Part shown: positions 35,125 to 42,955 of the stretch, one piece after another
Numbering within the stretch: the first letter of the stretch is position 1
Layout of the letters: every line of letters begins with the position of its first letter
Assembly (NCBI GenBank): GCA_014872815.1
Contig: WKFK01000008.1
Coordinates: forward strand, 1-52,533
DNA: 52,533 bases
Source of the DNA: Paracoccaceae bacterium
GTDB lineage: Bacteria; Pseudomonadota; Alphaproteobacteria; Rhodobacterales; Rhodobacteraceae
Direction of reading: 5' to 3'
Translations under genes and position numbers: made by a program
The notes under the pieces: generated by a model
Seen by the model: only the letters and a program-made list of their open reading frames with translations
Told to the model about the DNA's origin: nothing
Databases searched by the model: none

Positions 35125-35850
35125 TCACTTTCCGCGATAAATGAGCAGGTCTGGAAGGAATTGCAGGCTTTTCATCACCCAGGAAAATGGGCGTGGGAAA
35201 TCGGTGCGGAACCGTGTTGACCGCATAGCCTGCACCACCCGATCCGCGGCGTCTTCAGCAGTCATGAGCATCGGCATGGCAAAGCTGTTTTTCTCGGTCA
35301 GGCGGGTCTTAATGAAGCCAGGGTTGATCAAGCGCACCACCACACCGGTGTCTTTCAGGTCATGCCGCATGGTTTCTGCCAAGCTCACCAAGGCGGCTTT
35401 GCTGGCGCCGTATCCTATGGCTTTGGGTAGGCCGCGATAGCCGGCCAAAGACCCGATCAAGGTGATGTCGCCATGGCCTTGTGCGACAAATTTGGGGAGC
35501 ACTTCTCCCAAAACCCGCAGCGCGCCCATGAAATTCACATCTGCCATGCGCAAAGCGGCAGCGCTGTCCCATTCGGTGGCTGGCATGGGATCATAGGCGC
35601 CCGCATTGTAGATCACGCCGTCGATCCGTCCCAAGGATTTGGCCGCGGCGCGCACCGCGTCGGAGTCTGTCACATCCAAAATAAGCACGCGTGTGCCAGG
35701 CTGGGCAGAGCAGAGGCTAGCCAAACGTTCGCCATTGCGCGCGGAGACGATCACTTGCGCACCTTCTTCACTCAGAAGCTCGGCGACGGCCCGTCCAAGC
35801 CCTTCACTGGCGCCGATCAACCAATATGTTTTGCCTGCAAAATCTATCAT
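35125..35850 (-). CDS. Short-chain dehydrogenase/reductase
   Basis: A 241-residue classical SDR. The cofactor loop is IGASEGLGRAVA (near residue 12; TGxxxGxG type), then SARNGERL, DVTDSDAV, YNAGAYDPM (NAG motif), and the catalytic SLAGYRGLPKAIGYGASKAAL with Ser, Tyr and Lys. NADPH preference is suggested by the Arg in SARN. The C-terminus has NPGFIKTRLTEKN. The start is the ATG at 35850, overlapping the upstream DUF1365 stop by four bases. The substrate is unknown; in the related gene sets it accompanies FAD oxidase and DUF1365 genes. Confidence 0.9.
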   Translation of the reverse strand: MIDFAGKTYWLIGASEGLGRAVAELLSEEGAQVIVSARNGERLASLCSAQPGTRVLILDVTDSDAVRAAAKSLGRIDGVIYNAGAYDPMPATEWDSAAALRMADVNFMGALRVLGEVLPKFVAQGHGDITLIGSLAGYRGLPKAIGYGASKAALVSLAETMRHDLKDTGVVVRLINPGFIKTRLTEKNSFAMPMLMTAEDAADRVVQAMRSTRFRTDFPRPFSWVMKSLQFLPDLLIYRGK

Positions 35851-36626
35851 TCGCCTGGTGTCACAGTTGGGGTGTTTTCGGTCAGAAAGGTGTCCGGCGC
35901 CGGTTGTTTCTTGAGAAACGGCGCTTTCTTGGCCCACAAAATAACCGCTTGCCAGTGGATCAATGCGACCACACGCGCGGCGCCAAAGGGGCGACGCAGC
36001 GCGGCCCACAACAGACTGCCACTGCGCGCAGGTTTTCGTGGTCCGGCCAAGGTTGCGATCACACCCTGATCACCATTTTCATAGGCGATCCGGATGCGCA
36101 CCAATTCCGGTGTGAACGCAAAATTAAAGCGATACCGTCCCTCGACCTTTTGAAACGGAGACACGTGCATAAGCTTGTCTGCGGTCAGGCGATCAGATGG
36201 CACAATCGGCCGAAAGTCGTCATGCGCGCAGAAATAACAGTGCCGGTCGCCAAAGGTGTTGTTGACCTCCGCCACAAAGGCGCAAGGTTCTCCGTCAATC
36301 ACCGCGACCCAAAAGCTCACGGGGTTGAAGTGAAACCACAGAAAGCTGGGTTGGGTGAGTAAAAGCAGTTGCGCGTCTTCGACCGGGAAACCTCGTTCCA
36401 ACAAAACGTCCCGAAACCAATCCACGCCGTTGCCGTGATCGCGTGCGCCCCCGTGGCGGCGGTCCCAAAGCGACCAAAGGTTAAACCCGTTTCGCGAGAG
36501 CACTGCCGGCAATTTGCCCGGATTGTCGAGATCGACAACAACAAAATCCACGCCATATTGAAAGGCGTTTTTTAGGCTGCCTCGGCGAGCATGCATTGTC
36601 TTTGCTTGAATGTGGTCCAAAGTCAT
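35847..36626 (-). CDS. DUF1365 domain-containing protein
   Basis: A 259-residue DUF1365 protein. Characteristic pieces are MHARRGSLKNAFQYGVDFVVVDLD near the N-terminus, FNPVSFWVA, FVAEVNNTFGDRHCYF, and MHVSPFQKVEGRYRFNF. Biochemical function in the family is not settled; related genes in Rhodobacter RpoE regulons have been linked to unusual fatty acids (from memory). ATG at 36626 is chosen; the longer open frame would begin with TTG inside an operator-like repeat. Met at residue 11 is a further alternative. It is divergent from the FAD oxidase gene and shares a promoter region with it. Confidence 0.85.
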   Translation of the reverse strand: MTLDHIQAKTMHARRGSLKNAFQYGVDFVVVDLDNPGKLPAVLSRNGFNLWSLWDRRHGGARDHGNGVDWFRDVLLERGFPVEDAQLLLLTQPSFLWFHFNPVSFWVAVIDGEPCAFVAEVNNTFGDRHCYFCAHDDFRPIVPSDRLTADKLMHVSPFQKVEGRYRFNFAFTPELVRIRIAYENGDQGVIATLAGPRKPARSGSLLWAALRRPFGAARVVALIHWQAVILWAKKAPFLKKQPAPDTFLTENTPTVTPGE

Positions 36627-36648
36627 AACGCTATTACGCCCGTCAAAC

Positions 36649-36707
36649 TGATTTGGTTCACCCTCTTCATGCAACACATATGGTTTTTTGAAAGAGTGAA
36701 CCAATCA
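36649..36707. promoter_or_regulatory. Mirror-image TGATT(T)GGTTCAC elements in a divergent promoter region
   Basis: TGATTTGGTTCAC at 36649-36661 (plus) and TGATTGGTTCAC at 36707-36696 (minus) face each other across 34 bases; the repeat continues imperfectly into CCCTCTT/CTCTTTC. The sites lie between the DUF1365-SDR and FAD oxidase-MFS-DUF3833 operons and look like paired operators or symmetric promoter -35 regions. They do not fit the TGATCC form seen before rpoE. Confidence 0.6.
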
Positions 36708-36756
36708 AATTGGCGCACCGTATCCCATTTCAAACGATCAGAAAAAGAGGACCACC

Positions 36757-38109
36757 ATGTTTGATCAGGGCATCGGCAGCCGCCGAAAGATCGCCATCGT
36801 TGGCGCTGGGATTTCCGGCATGTCGGCGGCATATTATCTGTCTGAACAGCATGAAGTGACCCTCATCGAAGCCGCGCCGCGTCTGGGGGGACATGCGCGC
36901 ACGGTTGTCGCGGGCAAAAACGGCGATCAACCAGTCGATACGGGTTTTATCGTCTTCAACTATGCCACGTATCCTTATTTGACACGCCTGTTTGAAGAAC
37001 TCGATGTCCCGGTGGCCAAAAGCGAAATGAGCTTTGGTGCGTCGATCAACGACGGCTGGTTGGAATATGGTCTCAACAACCTCAAAGCCATCACGGCGCA
37101 GAAGCGTAATCTGATGCGTCCGAAGTTTTACGGCATGATCCGCGATATTCTGAAATTTGGCAAATATGCGGAGACGGCGGCCAGCACCGATGACATCACC
37201 ATTGGGGAATTGGTAGAACAGCTCAAACTCGGCACGTGGTTCCGCGACAACTACATGATGCCGATGTGTGGGGCGATCTGGTCGACGCCGATTGCTGACA
37301 TAGACCAATTTCCGGCCAAGTCTCTGGTCCAGTTCTTTAAAAACCACGCCTTGTTGGCTGGCAGCACGCCGCACCAGTGGTGGACTGTGGACGGTGGTAG
37401 CATTGAGTATGTCCGTCGGCTTGAGGCCGCGATGATAGGACGGGGCGTCACTATTCGTACCCAAGCGCCGGTCACAAGTGTGAAGCGCGGGATGCTAGAG
37501 GGGCGCGGCACACCAAGTGTCATCGTGACGACAGAAGGTGCCGAGGCGCAGGAATTTGATGATGTCATCTTTGCCTGCCACTCAGATCAGACCCTGGCAA
37601 TCCTCGGAGAGGAGGCCACCAAGTCAGAGCGTGCGGCCTTGTCTGCGATCCGCTATCAGCCGAACCGTGCGGTGCTGCACCGCGATGACAGCGTGATGCC
37701 CAAAGCACGCGATTGCTGGTCCAGTTGGTCATATCGGTCCCAAAACGGCGCCATTGGCCTGAGCTATTGGATGAACCGTCTACAGAATATCGATGAGAGT
37801 GATCCGTTGTTTGTCACCTTGAACCCAACCTCGGAAATCCCTGAGGACCTAGTGTATGACGATGTGACCTTCGCGCATCCGGTGTTCGATAAGACAGCCA
37901 TCAAGGCTCAAAAAGACATCGCTGAAATGCAGGGCCAAAACCGCACTTGGTTTGCGGGTGCCTACAACCGTCATGGTTTCCACGAGGACGGCATTGCCAG
38001 CGCTATGGCCGTTGTGGATTTGATCAGCGCGCAACAGGTCGCCGGTACTGCGAAGGCGCCCCAGACCGCCGCTGCGGCAAACGGATCGTGGTTGCGCGAC
38101 GCGAGCTGA
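36757..38109 (+). CDS. FAD-dependent oxidoreductase (amine oxidase-like)
   Basis: A 450-residue flavoprotein with the dinucleotide loop KIAIVGAGISGMSAAYYL (near residue 8), the second FAD motif LIEAAPRLGGHARTV, and DTGFIVFNYATYPYLTRLF. The C-terminal FAD contact reads TWFAGAYNRHGFHEDGIASAMAV. This is the NAD(P)/FAD amine-oxidase-like family found beside DUF1365 and fatty-acid cyclopropane-type methyltransferase genes. Related proteins in the Rhodobacter RpoE regulon are thought to act on unsaturated or methylated fatty acyl chains. Ribosome site AGAGGA precedes ATG at 36757. The next gene starts three bases after its stop. Confidence 0.88.
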   Translation: MFDQGIGSRRKIAIVGAGISGMSAAYYLSEQHEVTLIEAAPRLGGHARTVVAGKNGDQPVDTGFIVFNYATYPYLTRLFEELDVPVAKSEMSFGASINDGWLEYGLNNLKAITAQKRNLMRPKFYGMIRDILKFGKYAETAASTDDITIGELVEQLKLGTWFRDNYMMPMCGAIWSTPIADIDQFPAKSLVQFFKNHALLAGSTPHQWWTVDGGSIEYVRRLEAAMIGRGVTIRTQAPVTSVKRGMLEGRGTPSVIVTTEGAEAQEFDDVIFACHSDQTLAILGEEATKSERAALSAIRYQPNRAVLHRDDSVMPKARDCWSSWSYRSQNGAIGLSYWMNRLQNIDESDPLFVTLNPTSEIPEDLVYDDVTFAHPVFDKTAIKAQKDIAEMQGQNRTWFAGAYNRHGFHEDGIASAMAVVDLISAQQVAGTAKAPQTAAAANGSWLRDAS

Positions 38110-38111
38110 TC

Positions 38112-39359
38112 GTGTCCCCGACCAAACATGATAAGTATGGCTACCCTCGGGTGAGCCTCTACGCCTTGATGCTCGCTGCGGCGGGCATTCCGCTCTATAT
38201 CCATTTGCCGCGTTTTGCCTCGGTGGAGCTGGGCATTGGATTGGCCGCGCTCGGCAGCTTGCTGCTGGCATTACGCGTGGTTGATCTGGTTCAAGATCCA
38301 CTGATTGGCTGGGCCATCGACCGCTTTCCCAAGGCGCAAAACCTCTTTGCGTTAAGCGCCGCTGTGGGATTGGCGGTTGGTTTTCCGCTGCTGTTTTCGG
38401 TCACGGGGCAGGGCGGACTGCTGCGCCTGACAGCGGTGCTCATTTTGCTATTTTCGGCCTACAGCCTTGGCATGATCCTGCTCTATGCCCGCAGTGCCAC
38501 CTTGGCCAAATCCCCAACCGCCCCGGATCTGATGCGTTTGGCCGCATGGCGTGAAGGAGGCATGCTCACCGGCGTGATCCTAGCGGCGATGCTACCAGCG
38601 CTTCTGGTGGGCATGGGGGCCGCCGGCGAAGGCTACGGTGCCTTTGGCTGGGCGCTTGGCGGCGTGGCTGTGGTGGCCGCGGTGATCAGCTATCCGATCT
38701 GGCAACGCCCGGCGATCAAAGGGAACAAACCTTCGTTGCAAGGGCTAGCACAAGCAGGCGCGCTCAAGCTCTTGCTGCTGGCGCTGGTCAACAGCTTACC
38801 GGTTGCGATTACCTCAACGCTCTTCCTGTTCTTTGTGGAGGACCGCCTGATGCTCGCAGGTCAAGCCGGCCCGCTTCTGGTGCTGTTTTTCCTTTCGGCA
38901 GGGCTCAGCGTGCCACTTTGGACACGACTGGCCAACCGCGTAGGCGGTCGAGCCGCTCTTTTGATTGCCATGCCGTTGGCAATCGGCAGCTTTGTCGGCG
39001 CGGCCTTTCTGGCGCCGGGCCAACTGGCGGGCTTTGCGGTGATCTGTTTGGCGTCCGGCGCCGCTTTGGGAGCGGATATGGTGATCCTTCCTGCGCTCTT
39101 CTCCGTATCCCTCACAAATGCAGGGCTCAACGCAGCGTTGGCCTTTGGCGTTTGGTCCTTTGCTGGAAAACTGGCCCTTGCTCTGGCGGCGTTCTTTGTA
39201 TTGCCGCTGTTGCAGGCCGCCGGGTTCCAACCGGGAGAGACCAATGCGCCACAAGCGCTGACAATGCTCACCATTGCTTACGCCGTGGTGCCCTGTGTGT
39301 TGAAACTTTTTGCGTTGGCCCTTGTGCTGACTTTGCCCACCAAGGAGGCAGTGGCATGA
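38112..39359 (+). CDS. MFS transporter (glycoside-pentoside-hexuronide/sugar carrier-like)
   Basis: A 415-residue major facilitator protein with about 12 membrane helices. The conserved loop after helix 2 reads RVVDLVQDPLIGWAIDR, typical of the MFS_2 (GPH) branch. The likely start is GTG at 38112, three bases after the preceding stop (VSPTKHDKYGYPR), because no closer ATG keeps the first helix. It ends overlapping the DUF3833 gene by four bases. The substrate is unknown; its fixed company with FAD oxidase and DUF3833 genes argues against a plain sugar porter (inference). Confidence 0.85.
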   Translation: MSPTKHDKYGYPRVSLYALMLAAAGIPLYIHLPRFASVELGIGLAALGSLLLALRVVDLVQDPLIGWAIDRFPKAQNLFALSAAVGLAVGFPLLFSVTGQGGLLRLTAVLILLFSAYSLGMILLYARSATLAKSPTAPDLMRLAAWREGGMLTGVILAAMLPALLVGMGAAGEGYGAFGWALGGVAVVAAVISYPIWQRPAIKGNKPSLQGLAQAGALKLLLLALVNSLPVAITSTLFLFFVEDRLMLAGQAGPLLVLFFLSAGLSVPLWTRLANRVGGRAALLIAMPLAIGSFVGAAFLAPGQLAGFAVICLASGAALGADMVILPALFSVSLTNAGLNAALAFGVWSFAGKLALALAAFFVLPLLQAAGFQPGETNAPQALTMLTIAYAVVPCVLKLFALALVLTLPTKEAVA

Positions 39360-39901
39360 AACTGTTCACCCTTTTCCTGATGATGACCCTCGCGCTGGTC
39401 TATGTGAAATCGCGGCTGTTTAGCTTCCGCGCGCAGACCGCATCAGACTATGCAGGCCTCGGTCCAGCGATTTCCCTACGCGAACACCTGAATGGAGAAA
39501 TCCTCTCTGAAGGCCTGATCTACGGTCCCAACGGGCGTGTGACCAACAGCTTTGTTGCCAAAATGGTGGGCCAATGGGATGGCAACAAAGGCACGTTGAG
39601 CGAGGCGTTTACCTATTCCAACGGCAAACAACAGAACCGCAAATGGTTCCTGACCATGGGCAACGACAATCGCTTTACGGCCACGGCAGATGACATTGTC
39701 GGGGAGGCCACCGGCGAAGTGTCTGGCGCAACAATCCGCATGGATTACACCATTGTGCTGCCTGAAGACTCCGGCGGGCACACACTGAATGTCACCGATT
39801 GGCTCTATCTGACCGAAAGCGGCGTGATCATGAACCGCTCCGAGATGCGCAAGTTTGGCCTGAAGGTGGCGGAACTTGTCGCCACCATGCGACCGCAATA
39901 A
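39356..39901 (+). CDS. DUF3833 family lipocalin-like protein
   Basis: A 181-residue protein with an N-terminal hydrophobic segment (residues 3-16) that serves as a signal or anchor. It has the DUF3833 features: LREHLNGEILSEGLIYGPNGRV, FVAKMVGQWDGNKGTLSE, FTYSNGKQQNRKW, and a C-terminal TDWLYLTESGVIMNRSEMRKFGLKV. The all-beta pattern suggests a lipid- or ligand-binding barrel facing the periplasm. The role is unknown; it is the last gene of the FAD-oxidase operon and converges with plsY with five bases between the stops. Confidence 0.85.
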   Translation: MKLFTLFLMMTLALVYVKSRLFSFRAQTASDYAGLGPAISLREHLNGEILSEGLIYGPNGRVTNSFVAKMVGQWDGNKGTLSEAFTYSNGKQQNRKWFLTMGNDNRFTATADDIVGEATGEVSGATIRMDYTIVLPEDSGGHTLNVTDWLYLTESGVIMNRSEMRKFGLKVAELVATMRPQ

Positions 39902-39906
39902 CGCGC

Positions 39907-40518
39907 TTAACCCTTCTTGGCACCGATCTTCGGCTCGGTGCCGGTCCGCAGTCGGGCGATGTTCTCGTGGTGGCGGGCGAAGACAATCACCGCCAAAAGA
40001 ACGGCCAGAACAACCGCGCTGCCATAGCCCAGGACCAGCATCCAGACTGCGCCCGATGCTGCCGCCACCAAAGCGGAAAGCGACGAAATCCGGCTCACTG
40101 CCGCTGTCGCCAACCACGTCAAGCAGCAGGCAATGCCTACGGGCCAAGCCAGTGCCAGCATCAGGCCCAGGAAGGTCGCAACCCCTTTTCCACCTTTGAA
40201 TTTCAACCACACCGGATAGCAGTGCCCCAGGAAGGCCATCAGACCCGCGACCTGTGCGGCATCCTCGCCAGCCATGGCCCGCGCGATCAGCACGGCCACC
40301 GCGCCTTTGCCACCATCCAGGATCAGGGTCAGCGCCGCCGCCTTCTTGCTGCCGGTCCGCAGCACGTTGGTGGCCCCAATGTTGCCCGAGCCAATTTCGC
40401 GCAGATTGCCCAGACCCATGACCTTGGACAAAACCATGCCAAACGGGATCGATCCCAGCACATAGCCAACAACCGCCCAGAGCATCAGGGCAGGCAACGC
40501 AGTTTCCAAGACGGGCAT
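39907..40518 (-). CDS. plsY: Glycerol-3-phosphate acyltransferase PlsY
   Basis: A 203-residue inner-membrane acyltransferase that uses acyl-phosphate to make lysophosphatidic acid, the first step of phospholipid synthesis. The three conserved loops are GSGNIGATNVLRTGSK, DGGKGAVAVL, and WLKFKGGKGVAT. Five or more membrane helices fit the family. The ATG at 40518 shares one base with the stop of the dihydroorotase-like gene (TGATG), so expression is tied to the pyr operon. The pyrC-plsY link is common in Rhodobacterales. Confidence 0.95.
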   Translation of the reverse strand: MPVLETALPALMLWAVVGYVLGSIPFGMVLSKVMGLGNLREIGSGNIGATNVLRTGSKKAAALTLILDGGKGAVAVLIARAMAGEDAAQVAGLMAFLGHCYPVWLKFKGGKGVATFLGLMLALAWPVGIACCLTWLATAAVSRISSLSALVAAASGAVWMLVLGYGSAVVLAVLLAVIVFARHHENIARLRTGTEPKIGAKKG

Positions 40519-41792
40519 CAATCTCTCCGGTAAACGGCCGCACCGGCCACGTAAGTTGCCAGCACTTTACCCTGCAGGCGGGCGCCGTCAAACGGCGTGT
40601 TTTTGGATTTGGACTTCAGCTTGAAGCGGTCCAGCACAAACGGTGCATCCGCGTCAAACAGAACCAGATCCGCAGGCGCACCCGCCTCCAACCGGCCACT
40701 CTCAAGCCCCAGACGTTTGGCCGGGTTCAGCGCCATGGCGCGGAACAACTCCGGCAGGGTCAAGTCGCCGTTGTGATAAAGCCGCAGCGCCGCAGGCAGC
40801 AGGGTTTCCAGCCCAACGGCACCAGAGGCCGCTTCCTCAAACGGCAGCCGCTTGCTTTCCTCATCCTGCGGCTTGTGCATCGACGAAATTGTGTCAATCA
40901 ACCCGGATTTCACCGCGTCTATCAACGCCAAGCGGTCCTCCTCCGCGCGCAGTGGCGGCTTGATTTTGAAAAACGTCCGATAATCCGCCACATCCAACTC
41001 ATTCAGTGTCAGGTGGTGGATCGAGGTGCCTGCCGTCACGTCCAGCCCGTTCTTCTTGGCGCGTTCCAGCGCGGGCAGGGCACGGGCCGCCGTGATCTGA
41101 TCAGCGTGATACTTTGCCCCGGTCATCTCCACCAGCGCCATGTCGCGGTCCAGCCCCATACGCTCGGCCATTGGCGACACCGCAGGCAGACCGCGCAGCG
41201 CCGCAAACTTGCCCGCCGTGGCCGCCGCACCTTTGGACAGGCCTGGGTCCTGCGGATGCGCAATCACCAACGCGCCGCAGGAGCGGGCATAGCTCAACGC
41301 ACGGGACAACACCTTGGGGTCTGTCACCACGTTGTCGCAGTCGGTAAAGGCCACGGCACCGGCATCCAGCAGGAAGCCGATCTCGGTCATCTCTTTGCCG
41401 TCGCGGCCCTTGGTCAGCGCCGCCATCGGCAGAACATTCACCGGCGCCGCCTCATTGGCGCGGCGCTCGACAAATTCCAGCACCTCAGGCGTGTCAATCG
41501 CGGGCAACGTGTCGGGGCGCGTGACCATGGTGGTGACCCCACCTGCCGCCGCCGCCGCGCCCGCAGATTTGTAACTCTCCTTGTGGCGCTCACCTGGCTC
41601 ACAGACCTTCACGCCAATATCGACAATCCCCGGCGCCAAACATTTGCCACCGCAATCAACAACCTCATCCGCCTGTGGCGCGGCCTCATAGCCCACCTCT
41701 GCGATGACGCCATCGGCCACCAATACCCATCCAAGGGCGTCGCTGTCCTTGGCCGGATCGATCAAACGGGCGTTTGTGAAGAGCGTGCTCAT
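40518..41792 (-). CDS. pyrC: Dihydroorotase homologue lacking catalytic residues (PyrC'-type)
   Basis: A 424-residue amidohydrolase-fold protein colinear with type I dihydroorotases. The metal-binding HxH motif is missing: the DxHVHLREPG segment reads DIGVKVCEPG with G60 and K62 in the histidine positions. The catalytic aspartate of TDHAPH is M305 (SSMHKPQ), and the YHIxHVS histidine is Q232. H179 remains. It is therefore probably inactive and may act as a scaffold for PyrB, as PyrC' does in Pseudomonas (known). Active dihydroorotase should be encoded elsewhere. ATG at 41792 is clear; the gene precedes plsY. Confidence 0.88.
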   Translation of the reverse strand: MSTLFTNARLIDPAKDSDALGWVLVADGVIAEVGYEAAPQADEVVDCGGKCLAPGIVDIGVKVCEPGERHKESYKSAGAAAAAGGVTTMVTRPDTLPAIDTPEVLEFVERRANEAAPVNVLPMAALTKGRDGKEMTEIGFLLDAGAVAFTDCDNVVTDPKVLSRALSYARSCGALVIAHPQDPGLSKGAAATAGKFAALRGLPAVSPMAERMGLDRDMALVEMTGAKYHADQITAARALPALERAKKNGLDVTAGTSIHHLTLNELDVADYRTFFKIKPPLRAEEDRLALIDAVKSGLIDTISSMHKPQDEESKRLPFEEAASGAVGLETLLPAALRLYHNGDLTLPELFRAMALNPAKRLGLESGRLEAGAPADLVLFDADAPFVLDRFKLKSKSKNTPFDGARLQGKVLATYVAGAAVYRRD

Positions 41793-41844
41793 TGGTGATC
41801 TCCTTGAGCCGACGCGCGGCTGTTTTTATTGAGAGGTCGATAGG

Positions 41845-42285
41845 TCAAGACGTGGCCCCGTTCATTGTGCGCTCAATCGCGGCCATGGTGGCCTGTGGGT
41901 TCGCTTGGTATTTGATCAGGTGCTTGTCGCCATTTTTTGTGATCACCTGCACAAAGCTGCCCAGTTTGTTCAGTTCGGCAATGTTGGTGAGCGCAATCGC
42001 ACGACCACCGGGACCAAGCAGCCGTTGGTTGGTCAAATCCCAGCGCACGGCCAATTCATCAGACATCAGGTACCCCGCGCGGACCACAACGGCGGCCAAG
42101 CCGCCCACGGCACCGGTCCAGACATAGGGATTGCCTACGGCCCAGAGGATGCCCATGCCGGCAGCCATGGCACCGGCAGCGATCCAGGCGTTGGTGCGGA
42201 CATAGCTGCTGCGTTCGCCTTGAAAACTCTTCAACACGGTCTCGCCGTCCAAAAGCTCTGCGGTGGGTGTCAAAAGATCAGGCAT
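41845..42285 (-). CDS. Unknown membrane protein with PH-like C-terminal domain, pyr operon
   Basis: A 146-residue protein. Residues 1-35 are soluble (LTPTAELLDGETVLKSFQGE), then two hydrophobic helices (about 38-55 and 60-80), and a C-terminal 65-residue beta-rich part (WDLTNQRLLGPGGRAIALTNI, LGSFVQVITKNGDKHLIKYQ) resembling bacterial PH-like domains. I do not recognise a named family. The ATG at 42285 shares a base with the stop of the preceding gene, so it is translationally coupled. It lies 52 bases before the dihydroorotase-like gene. A role at the membrane linked to pyrimidine or phospholipid synthesis is possible but unproven. Confidence 0.8.
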   Translation of the reverse strand: MPDLLTPTAELLDGETVLKSFQGERSSYVRTNAWIAAGAMAAGMGILWAVGNPYVWTGAVGGLAAVVVRAGYLMSDELAVRWDLTNQRLLGPGGRAIALTNIAELNKLGSFVQVITKNGDKHLIKYQANPQATMAAIERTMNGATS

Positions 42286-42845
42286 CACAAAATCCAAAAC
42301 AGCAGCACGCCAAGAACGAGCGCAACAAGGGGCAGGGCCACAAGGGCCAGTAAAAGTGTCAAATGCGGGTTGGAGGACGGGGCAGGGGGCGTTTGGCCAC
42401 CGGTGGGCGCAGGGCCCTTGGCGCTGGCGTCGGGCAGCGGTTCAAAATGCACCGGCGCGCCATCTTCCTTGTAGGTGCCGATCCAGCGCAGCGGCGCTTT
42501 GGGAGACAGTGTTTGCGCCACGCCGTCAAAGGCTGCCGACAGCACAACAAGCACCCAGCCCTTTTGTGCCGCCAGTCGCGCGGCGTCTTCGTCCACGTCC
42601 TTTTGGGCAATGCCCAGCCCTTCAACCATGTAGCCGGTCAGGCCAAGCTCTTCGAGGTCACTCACTGGGAACAGCTCGATGAAGTCTTCATCCAGATAGG
42701 TGAAGCCTAGTGCATCCTTCAAAGGCCAGGACAGCAGCGTGCCATCTGCGCCAGTCTCCTGTGCGCGGAAGGCTTCCATGTCTTCAGGCGGCAGGTCAAC
42801 GGCAAACAGCCGCACCAAGCCACGTTCTGAAGAGGAGACCTGCAC
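42285..42845 (-). CDS. Unknown tail-anchored protein, pyr operon
   Basis: A 186-residue protein, start GTG at 42845 with TAAGG upstream. Residues 1-130 are soluble and acidic (RLFAVDLPPEDMEAF, DALGFTYLDEDFIELFPVSD), then a Pro/Ala-rich linker (about 140-160), and a C-terminal membrane helix (TLLLALVALPLVALVLGVLLFWIL). It looks tail-anchored in the inner membrane. I know no function. It is followed by the PH-like membrane gene with a one-base overlap and preceded by the 34-residue membrane peptide gene. Confidence 0.8.
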   Translation of the reverse strand: MQVSSSERGLVRLFAVDLPPEDMEAFRAQETGADGTLLSWPLKDALGFTYLDEDFIELFPVSDLEELGLTGYMVEGLGIAQKDVDEDAARLAAQKGWVLVVLSAAFDGVAQTLSPKAPLRWIGTYKEDGAPVHFEPLPDASAKGPAPTGGQTPPAPSSNPHLTLLLALVALPLVALVLGVLLFWIL

Positions 42846-42850
42846 GCGCC

Positions 42851-42955
42851 TTAGCCCCCGATCCAGATCATCAGGCCCACAAAGGCAAACATCACCAGTA
42901 GCGCCACAGTGGCGACCATGCCGGACATGCGCGGATCTTTGGGATCTTCGCTCAT
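42851..42955 (-). CDS. 34-residue single-helix membrane peptide, coupled to pyrB
   Basis: A short open frame [18 protein letters not shown]...WIGG. The first nine residues are charged, the rest is one hydrophobic helix (residues 11-33), so it is a membrane peptide with the N-terminus probably inside. The ATG overlaps the pyrB stop by four bases (ATGA), and the next gene starts five bases after its stop, as expected for a real gene in a tight operon. I do not know a homologue by name. The function is unknown. Confidence 0.7.
   Translation of the reverse strand: MSEDPKDPRMSGMVATVALLVMFAFVGLMIWIGG

Noticed and set aside
36627..36704. N-terminal extension of the DUF1365 protein
   Set aside because: It would begin with TTG inside the inverted repeat of the divergent promoter; family similarity starts after residue 27 of that frame.
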